Positions 1-4,879 of a stretch of DNA of 8,420 bases are shown piece by piece (positions within the stretch are counted from its first letter, which is position 1; each line of letters begins with the position of its first letter). The notes below the pieces were generated by a model that saw only the letters and a list, made by a program, of their open reading frames with translations, was not told the origin of the DNA and ran no database searches. This DNA is from JAKLKS01 sp964370855. GTDB taxonomy: Bacteria; Planctomycetota; JAJSAM01; JAKLKS01. The stretch is from positions 1 through 8,420 of the forward strand of contig CAYJMF010000162.1 of the NCBI GenBank assembly GCA_964370855.1, read 5' to 3'. Both the position numbers and the translations under genes were made by a program.

Positions 1-55
1 CCCGCCCCCGCCGCCAATCTGGGTCGGGTTCCGTATGGCGGTCTACCATCCCCCC

Positions 56-1228
56 ATGCACCCCATCTACCTCGACAACAACGCCACCACCTTCCCCCTG
101 CCGGCGGCGGCGGCGGCCGTGGCCCGCGCCCTGGTCCACGCGGGGAACCCGTCGAGCCCCCACGCGTCGGGCAGGCGCGCGAGGGCGCTCCTGTCGGAGG
201 CCCGGGAGGAGGTGGCCGTGCTCCTCGGCGCGGCGGCGGCGGAGGTCCGCTTCACCAGCGGGGGCACGGAAGCGGACAACCTCGCCGTGGTGGGAGGCGC
301 GCGCGCCGCCGTCGCCGCGGGCGCGGACCGGCGCGTCGTCACCACGTCCGTGGAGCACCCCGCCGTGGAGGCCGCCTGCGACCGCCTCGCCGCGGAGGGG
401 TTCGAGGTGGTGCGGGTCGGCGTGGACGGCGAGGGGCTCCCCGATCCAGGCGCGCTGGCCGCGGCCGCCGTCCCCGGGACGGCGCTGCTCGCGGTGATGC
501 TCCTCCAGAACGAGACCGGGGCGATCCTGCCCGTGGCCGAGGCCTTCGCCGCCGTCCGGGCCCGCTCCCCCGCGACGAGGCTCCACTGCGACGCCGTCCA
601 GGCCCTGGGGAAGATCCCCTTCACCCCCGCCTCCCTCGGCGCCGACACGGTGGCGGTCTCCGCCCACAAGATCCACGGGCCGAAGGGCATCGGCGCCCTC
701 TGGTGCCGGGCGGGGCGGGAGCCGCTGCCGCGGACCTCCGGGGGCAGCCAGGAGGGCGGCCTCCGGACGGGGACGGAGAACGTCCCGGGGGCCGCGGGCT
801 TCGGAGCCGCCGCCTCCGCCGCGCGGGCGGAATCCGCGGAGAGGGCCGCGCGTTTCTCCCTCGTGGGCGCCGTCCTCGAGGAGGGCCTCCTGTCGATCCC
901 CGGCGCCCGGCGCAACGGCCCCCCCGCGGGGCGCCGGCACCCCTCCACCCTCAACGTCTCCTTCGACGGGATCCCGGGGGACCTCCTGCTCATGGCCCTC
1001 GACGAGTCCGGGGTCGAGGTCTCCACGGGGAGCGCCTGCGCCAGCGGGGCCGCCGTGCCGAGCCGCACGCTCCTGGCCATGGGACTCCCCGCCGGCCGTG
1101 CCCGGGGGGCGGTCCGGTTCTCCGCCGGGGCCCTCACGACGGAGGCGGAGGCGAGGGCCGCGGTGCAACGGACGGCCGCCGTCGTCGCGCGCCTGCGCTC
1201 CGGGCCGGGAATCGGCGGGCGGCGGTGA
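56..1228 (+). CDS. Cysteine desulfurase (NifS/IscS family, PLP-dependent)
   Basis: The predicted 390-residue protein removes sulfur from L-cysteine, giving alanine and an enzyme persulfide that feeds Fe-S cluster and tRNA thiolation pathways in the cytoplasm. It opens with the family hallmark IYLDNNATT. The PLP lysine is K205 in SAHKIHGPKG, and the catalytic cysteine is C328 in STGSACASG; these match the E. coli IscS positions (K206, C328) almost exactly. A histidine-containing TSVEHPAVE and the C-terminal VRFSAGALTTEAE also fit. I chose the ATG at 56 because family members begin only a few residues before IYLD; an in-frame ATG at 35 would add seven residues, and the frame is open to the left edge. 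Neither start has a convincing ribosome binding site, so coupling to an upstream gene is possible. Whether it is IscS, NifS or a specialised paralogue cannot be decided, because no scaffold or tRNA-thiolase gene is visible. Confidence 0.95.
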   Translation: MHPIYLDNNATTFPLPAAAAAVARALVHAGNPSSPHASGRRARALLSEAREEVAVLLGAAAAEVRFTSGGTEADNLAVVGGARAAVAAGADRRVVTTSVEHPAVEAACDRLAAEGFEVVRVGVDGEGLPDPGALAAAAVPGTALLAVMLLQNETGAILPVAEAFAAVRARSPATRLHCDAVQALGKIPFTPASLGADTVAVSAHKIHGPKGIGALWCRAGREPLPRTSGGSQEGGLRTGTENVPGAAGFGAAASAARAESAERAARFSLVGAVLEEGLLSIPGARRNGPPAGRRHPSTLNVSFDGIPGDLLLMALDESGVEVSTGSACASGAAVPSRTLLAMGLPAGRARGAVRFSAGALTTEAEARAAVQRTAAVVARLRSGPGIGGRR

Positions 1229-1247
1229 CGGGGACTACCTGTCGCCT

Positions 1248-1274
1248 TGAAACCCGCATGAATGCTGGGTTTCA
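1248..1274. other. Imperfect hairpin between the desulfurase gene and dnaA
   Basis: TGAAACCC at 1248-1255 pairs perfectly with GGGTTTCA at 1267-1274. Inside, GCA (1256-1258) pairs with TGC (1263-1265) around a TGAA loop, leaving one bulged T at 1266. It starts 20 bases after the desulfurase stop codon, which suits a transcription terminator, but no T-run follows directly (the nearest is TTTT about 14 bases on). A protein-binding palindrome upstream of dnaA is the alternative. The symmetry is directly visible; the role is inference. Confidence 0.45.
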
Positions 1275-1294
1275 TGGCCACCCGGAGTTTTGCC

Positions 1295-1322
1295 TTGATT
1301 CGTTCCGCGGGGATCCTAGAAT
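1295..1322 (+). promoter_or_regulatory. Candidate sigma-70-type promoter for dnaA
   Basis: TTGATT (1295-1300; 4 of 6 to TTGACA) and TAGAAT (1317-1322; 5 of 6 to TATAAT) are separated by 16 bases. In such GC-rich DNA this match stands out. It lies just downstream of the hairpin and would give a leader of roughly 135 bases before the chosen dnaA start. It is a consensus match only; a start site closer to dnaA cannot be excluded. Confidence 0.45.
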
Positions 1323-1449
1323 GCCTCGGTCGTCGTGGGCGTGGCCGCGCGGCTCCAGGGTTGGGACCGTCGGCCAGTGGCATCGGCGAAACAGATCTCA
1401 CTCACTGGACATTGGAAAATCTGCCTCCGTCCTGCCCGGCCGGGGGTTT

Positions 1450-1454
1450 GGGAG
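1450..1454 (+). promoter_or_regulatory. Ribosome binding site that decides the dnaA start
   Basis: GGGAG ends nine bases before the ATG at 1464. Two other in-frame ATGs at 1455 and 1458 sit zero and three bases from it, too close for use. This favours 1464, giving MDRSSPTGDRL as the N-terminus. The run CGGGGG at 1441-1446 could instead serve the ATG at 1455, which would add only three residues. Confidence 0.55.
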
Positions 1455-1463
1455 ATGATGGGC

Positions 1464-2903
1464 ATGGACAGGTCGTCGCCTACCGGCGACCGCCTCGGGG
1501 CTGTCTTGGAATCCGTCCGTTCCAAGGTAAGCCGCCAGCAGTTCGAGACCTGGTTCCGCAAGATCCGGTTCCTCGAGGGCACCCCCGAGCGCGTGGTCAT
1601 CGGCGTGGAGAATCCCTTTTTCAGGGACTGGATCCAGTCCTACTACCTCGAGATCCTCCGCACCTCCGTCGCGGAGGTGATGGGGGGAAGCCCGGGGCTG
1701 GAGATCGTGGTCTCCCCCTCCGATTCCCCGGCTCCGCCCTCCGCGCCCCCTCCCCGGGCCTCCGCGGCCCTGGCGACGCGCGCCCCCCGGCCCGCGGCGG
1801 AGCCCCCCCGCGATGCGGGCCGTGAATCCGCCCGCAGCGGCACTCTCATCCCCGACCCGCGCTACCCGAACTTCTTCAGCGACGTGCCCCTCAACGACGA
1901 CTACACCTTCGACCGCTTCATCGTGGGTCCGACCAACGGGCTCGCCCACGCCGCGGCGCTCGCGGTCTGCGAAAAGCCCGCCCTCTCCTACAACCCCCTG
2001 TTCCTCCACGGGTCCGTGGGCCTCGGCAAGACCCACCTCATGCAGGCGACCTGCCGCTCCCTCCTCGAGCGGCGCCCGGACCTGCGCATCCTGTACCTCT
2101 CCTGCGAGACCTTCGCGAACCAGTTCATCCAGGCGGTGCAGAGCGGGGACCTGAAGAACTTCCGCTACCGGTACCGCGAGGTGGACGTCCTCGTCATCGA
2201 CGACATCCACTTCCTCGCGAACAAGGAGCGCACGCAGGAGGAGTTCTTCCACACCTTCAACCAGCTCTACCACTCCCGCCGCCAGATCATCCTGTCCTCG
2301 GACTCCCACCCGCGGGACATCCCCTCCATGGAGGAGCGCCTGGTCTCCCGCTTCAAGTGGGGCCTTGTCACGGAGATCGAGCCCCCCGGCTTCGAGACCC
2401 GCCTCCAGATCGTGAGGGCGAAGTCGGAGCAGCGGGGCGCGCGCTTCCCCGAGGACGTCTGCGAGCTCCTGGCCAACCAGATCACGAGCAACATCCGCGA
2501 GGTCGAGGGAGCCATCTACAAGGTCTCCTCCCTCTCCGAGCTCATGCACCGCCCCATCGACCTCGCCCTGGCGCGCGAGGCCCTGCGCGACTCCGGCTCC
2601 GCGGCGCGCCGGCAGGTGACCATCGACTCCATCGTCCGCACGGTGACGGCCCACTACGGCGTGAAGGGAGTGGACCTCCAGTCCAAGAAGCGATCCCGCT
2701 CCGTGGCCTACCCGCGCCAGGTCTGCATGTTCCTCGCGAGGAGGATGACGGAGCACTCCCTCGTGGAGATCGGCGGGTACTTCGGGGGCCGGGATCACAC
2801 GACGGTCCTCTACGCCGTGGACAAGATCGACTCGGAGGTCCACGGGGACCCCGCGCTGAAGGAGCGCCTCGACGCCCTCGCGCGGGAGATCCGGTCCTCC
2901 TGA
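1464..2903 (+). CDS. dnaA: Chromosomal replication initiator protein DnaA
   Basis: The 479-residue initiator binds DnaA boxes at the origin, opens the duplex and helps recruit the replicative helicase; it is also a transcription factor. All four domains are visible. Domain I (about 1-80) has the typical SRQQFETWFRKI helix. Domain II (about 80-130) is a low-complexity Pro/Ala/Arg linker. Domain III is the AAA+ core, with Walker A GSVGLGKT (183-190), Walker B VLVIDDIHF (D246, D247), a sensor I stretch IILSSDS, and RLVSRFKWG carrying R292 and R296, the latter probably equivalent to the arginine finger R285 of E. coli. Domain IV ends in the DNA-binding signature GGRDHTTVLYA (R443-A450). The length is normal for the family. 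Walker A has Ser where Gly is usual in its second position. The frame is open further upstream to an ATG at 1335, but those residues resemble no DnaA. The RFKWGL and SSDS wording recalls planctomycete-type DnaA. Confidence 0.98.
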   Translation: MDRSSPTGDRLGAVLESVRSKVSRQQFETWFRKIRFLEGTPERVVIGVENPFFRDWIQSYYLEILRTSVAEVMGGSPGLEIVVSPSDSPAPPSAPPPRASAALATRAPRPAAEPPRDAGRESARSGTLIPDPRYPNFFSDVPLNDDYTFDRFIVGPTNGLAHAAALAVCEKPALSYNPLFLHGSVGLGKTHLMQATCRSLLERRPDLRILYLSCETFANQFIQAVQSGDLKNFRYRYREVDVLVIDDIHFLANKERTQEEFFHTFNQLYHSRRQIILSSDSHPRDIPSMEERLVSRFKWGLVTEIEPPGFETRLQIVRAKSEQRGARFPEDVCELLANQITSNIREVEGAIYKVSSLSELMHRPIDLALAREALRDSGSAARRQVTIDSIVRTVTAHYGVKGVDLQSKKRSRSVAYPRQVCMFLARRMTEHSLVEIGGYFGGRDHTTVLYAVDKIDSEVHGDPALKERLDALAREIRSS

Positions 2904-2923
2904 GTTCCTCCGCGGCTCCGTAC

Positions 2924-2959
2924 CGCGAGCCGGGCCGCGAGCCGGGCCGCGTGCCGGCC
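2924..2959 (+). repeat. Three tandem copies of a 12-bp GC-rich unit
   Basis: The unit CGCGAGCCGGGC occurs at 2924-2935 and 2936-2947 exactly, followed by CGCGTGCCGGCC at 2948-2959 with two changes. CGGGCC (2943-2948) can also pair with GGCCCG (2956-2961) across seven bases, so transcripts leaving dnaA could form a GC-only hairpin, although no T-run follows. It may be a copy-number repeat, part of a factor-independent termination signal, or a chance product of GC-rich DNA. Confidence 0.6.
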
Positions 2960-3007
2960 CGCGCTCCTTCCGCGGGGAATCCGCGGCCGCCCCGCCCCGG
3001 CCCCGGA

Positions 3008-3016
3008 CGTGGACAA
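3008..3016 (-). promoter_or_regulatory. DnaA-box-like site
   Basis: Read on the minus strand the site is TTGTCCACG. That is one mismatch, at the last base, from TTGTCCACA, the box favoured in several high-GC bacteria. It is followed on the plus strand by two ACCTGTT direct repeats 11 bases apart (3016-3022 and 3027-3033). Confidence 0.4.
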
Positions 3017-3165
3017 CCTGTTCAGGACCTGTTTGCAACCCGTGATCAGGCTGCCGGATTCGCTCCACCGCCTCTGGGGAAATCGTCTTGGGGGCCCGTG
3101 GAGGGGGGGGTACGATCGGTGGACGGTCCCGGCGACTCCGCGGACTTGCGGGGAGAACCCGGCAT

Positions 3166-3174
3166 TCATCCACA
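3166..3174 (+). promoter_or_regulatory. DnaA-box-like site
   Basis: TCATCCACA differs from the classical TTATCCACA box only at the second base. It is the closest match to the classical box in the spacer. A weaker relative, TCGTCCACC, begins 22 bases downstream at 3188 in the same orientation. Confidence 0.45.
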
Positions 3175-3273
3175 GGGCCGGGTTCCGTCGTCCACCGTCC
3201 CCGGCGAGCGGCCCGCCGCCGGAACCCCCTTGCCGACTGACAGTTGCAGCGCAGGAGGCCGTTTTCGTCCCCG

Positions 3274-3282
3274 CCGTCCACA
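3274..3282 (+). promoter_or_regulatory. DnaA-box-like site beside the dnaN promoter
   Basis: CCGTCCACA shares TCCACA with the consensus and has two mismatches to TTGTCCACA. It lies immediately upstream of where a -35 element would pair with the TAGAAT at 3306. If real, DnaA bound here could affect dnaN transcription. Confidence 0.3.
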
Positions 3283-3305
3283 GCCCCTGAGACGGAGAGA
3301 AAGAC

Positions 3306-3311
3306 TAGAAT
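3306..3311 (+). promoter_or_regulatory. Candidate -10 element for dnaN
   Basis: TAGAAT sits within the least GC-rich part of the spacer, 40 bases before the dnaN start. It is embedded in the same CTAGAAT heptamer as the candidate dnaA promoter at 1316-1322. No good -35 hexamer is seen at 16 to 18 bases upstream, so an activator-dependent promoter or a chance match are both possible. Confidence 0.35.
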
Positions 3312-3351
3312 CAAGTCACCGTAACAGGAGCCGCACCCCGGAGGAACGCCC

Positions 3352-4479
3352 GTGAAGTTCACCTGTCCCCGCGCGCAGCTCGTCGAGGCGCTGGCCGCCG
3401 TCTCCGGCGTCATCCCGACGCGAGGCATCAAGGAGGTCTTCGAAAGCGTACGGATCGAGGCCTCCCCGGAGGGGCTGACCCTTCTCGGGACCGACCTCGA
3501 GGTGTCCCTGCGCTACACCCTCCCCGCGGAGGACACCGAAGGCCTCGCCATCGACGAGCCCGGCGTCCTCCTCGCGCCGGCCCGCCGGCTGTCGGCCATC
3601 CTCCACGAACTCCCCGACGAGCCCGTCACGCTCTCCTGGAGCAAGGGCACCTGCACCGTCAAGTCCGCCTCGGGGAGCTGGCGCATCACCGCGGGCGATC
3701 CAGCCGACTTCCCCGCCATCGAGGTCCCCGACGCCTCCGAGGGCATCGAGATCGAGCGGGAGGTGCTGAAGGACCTCGTCCAGCGGACCTCCTTCGCCGC
3801 GGCCCGCGAGAAGATGCGCTACGCCCTCAACGGCATCCTCCTGCTCTCCAGGGGAGACGAACTCCAGGCCGTGGCCACCGACGGCCGGCGCCTCTCCCAC
3901 GTGCTCGCCTCCTGCCGGAACCCCCGCAAGGAGCAGCACCGGGCCATCGTCCCCACCCGGGCCATGATCCAGCTCGTCCGGATCCTCAGGGACGACGACC
4001 AGGCCGTCCGGCTTTCCTTCACGGAGAGCGCCGTGGCGGCCTCCACGGGGCGGGCCGTCGTGATGGCCCGGCTCGTGGAGGGGACGTTCCCCAACTTCGA
4101 CGAGGTCATCCCCGTCAACTGCGAGAAGAAGGCCCGCATCGCCCGCGCCGATCTCGAGGCGGGGCTGCGGCGCGCGGCGGTCCTGTTCGCCGCCCGGGAG
4201 GGCGTGGCGGGGAACTCCGTCCGCCTCAAGTTCGAGGAGGGCGAGGACCTCGTGGTGACGGCGAGCGTCGCCGACGTGGGCGAGGCCCGGGTGGTCATCC
4301 CCTGCGCCTTCGCGGGCAAGGGCGAGGAGGTCGGCTACAACGCGACCTTCGTGCTGGACGCCCTGGCCGTCTCGAAGGCGGAGACCGTCACCTTCGAGTT
4401 CAACTCCAGGCAGAGTCCCGGGAAGCTCTCCGACGGGCCGGGCTTCACGTACGTCGTCATGCCGGTCAGCATCGATTGA
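3352..4479 (+). CDS. dnaN: DNA polymerase III sliding clamp (beta subunit)
   Basis: The 375-residue protein forms the dimeric ring that tethers DNA polymerase III and many repair factors to DNA. Its length is right for the family, and it has the expected three similar clamp domains (about 1-120, 125-245 and 246-375). The opening MKFTCPRAQLVEALAAVSGV, the LLGTDLEVSLRY strand of domain 1, the ATDGRRLSH motif of domain 2 and the ending YVVMPVSID are all typical. Translation starts at GTG 3352, preceded by an excellent GGAGGAA (3340-3346) five bases upstream. The stop codon overlaps the TTG start of the next gene (4476-4479 shared), so dnaN is probably the first gene of a dnaN-dciA-gyrB operon. 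It is separated from dnaA by 448 bases rather than following it closely, so it probably has its own promoter. Confidence 0.98.
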   Translation: MKFTCPRAQLVEALAAVSGVIPTRGIKEVFESVRIEASPEGLTLLGTDLEVSLRYTLPAEDTEGLAIDEPGVLLAPARRLSAILHELPDEPVTLSWSKGTCTVKSASGSWRITAGDPADFPAIEVPDASEGIEIEREVLKDLVQRTSFAAAREKMRYALNGILLLSRGDELQAVATDGRRLSHVLASCRNPRKEQHRAIVPTRAMIQLVRILRDDDQAVRLSFTESAVAASTGRAVVMARLVEGTFPNFDEVIPVNCEKKARIARADLEAGLRRAAVLFAAREGVAGNSVRLKFEEGEDLVVTASVADVGEARVVIPCAFAGKGEEVGYNATFVLDALAVSKAETVTFEFNSRQSPGKLSDGPGFTYVVMPVSID

Positions 4480-4877
4480 TCCGGCGTCCCGCGGTCCCGC
4501 CCGGGGGAACGCCCAGGAAGCCCGGCTGGAGGCCCCTCCCGGGGACGGGGAGCGGCCCCCGGCCCGCCTCCGAGATCCTGGCGGGGCTGCTCCGGAGCCT
4601 CCGCGTGGAGGAGCGCAGGCGCCAGGGCGGGCTCGCCTCGGCGTGGCTCCGCGCGGCGGGGGAGGAGCTCGCGACGCGGGCGAGGCCCGTGGCCTTCCGC
4701 ACGGGGGTGCTGACGGTGGAGGTGGACGGCGCGGGGCTGCTCCTGGAACTCAAGGGGTTCCGGTCGGCGGCCCTGCTCGAGGCGCTCCGGTCCGAGCCGG
4801 GCGGGGGCGTGGTGCGCGAGATCCGGTGGGTTCCCGCCGGCCGCGCCGGGACGGGGCGGGACGGGCAGGGAGGGTGA
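4476..4877 (+). CDS. dciA: DUF721 protein, probable DciA helicase loader
   Basis: This 133-residue protein has the DUF721 pattern: a helical start (ILAGLLRSLRVEER, about 34-47), AWLRAAGEELATRARPVAF (56-74) with the characteristic tryptophan W57, then G77-L79 and the strand LTVEVDGAGLLLELKG, ending in VREIRW (113-118). DUF721 proteins called DciA load or assist the replicative helicase DnaB in bacteria that lack DnaC/DnaI; that function is family knowledge, not shown here. The first 30 residues are Pro/Gly/Arg-rich and the tail is Gly-rich, both probably disordered. The only plausible start is TTG at 4476, overlapping the dnaN stop by four bases without its own ribosome binding site, which points to translational coupling. 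Its stop (4875-4877) lies two bases before the chosen gyrB start. Position between dnaN and gyrB supports a replication role. Confidence 0.85.
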   Translation: MIRRPAVPPGGTPRKPGWRPLPGTGSGPRPASEILAGLLRSLRVEERRRQGGLASAWLRAAGEELATRARPVAFRTGVLTVEVDGAGLLLELKGFRSAALLEALRSEPGGGVVREIRWVPAGRAGTGRDGQGG

Positions 4878-4879
4878 AC

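Larger units (their letters stand above)
2904..3351. other. dnaA-dnaN spacer, candidate replication origin (oriC)
   Basis: This 448-base stretch holds no convincing gene. It contains a 12-bp tandem repeat at its left end and five sites resembling DnaA boxes. Two lie on the minus strand (3008-3016 and the weaker 3118-3126) and three on the plus strand (3166-3174, the weaker 3188-3196, and 3274-3282). The starts of 3166 and 3188 are 22 bases apart, about two helical turns. None is a perfect TTATCCACA; each differs from TTATCCACA or the high-GC form TTGTCCACA by one base or more. The only relatively AT-rich patch, about 3297-3326, lies just before dnaN and could be an unwinding element or simply the dnaN promoter. 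The location between dnaA and dnaN is a common oriC position. Strand-bias analysis would be needed to decide. Confidence 0.45.

Noticed and set aside
1392..1423. CAGAT/ATCTG inverted repeat upstream of dnaA
   Set aside because: Only five base pairs with a 22-base gap; not distinguishable from chance.
1258..1458. Short open frame starting in the hairpin upstream of dnaA (about 66 codons)
   Set aside because: No ribosome binding site, no recognisable motif, and its start lies in the hairpin stem-loop; it is best explained as spacer.
2357..3355. A 332-codon plus-strand frame running from inside dnaA across the spacer
   Set aside because: It starts inside dnaA out of frame, is almost entirely Arg/Pro/Gly, and has no ribosome binding site or domain. 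It does not make the spacer coding.
1398..3431. A 677-codon open frame on the minus strand opposite dnaA and the spacer
   Set aside because: It is opposite a well-conserved dnaA and shows no family motif; long antisense open frames are expected at this GC content.
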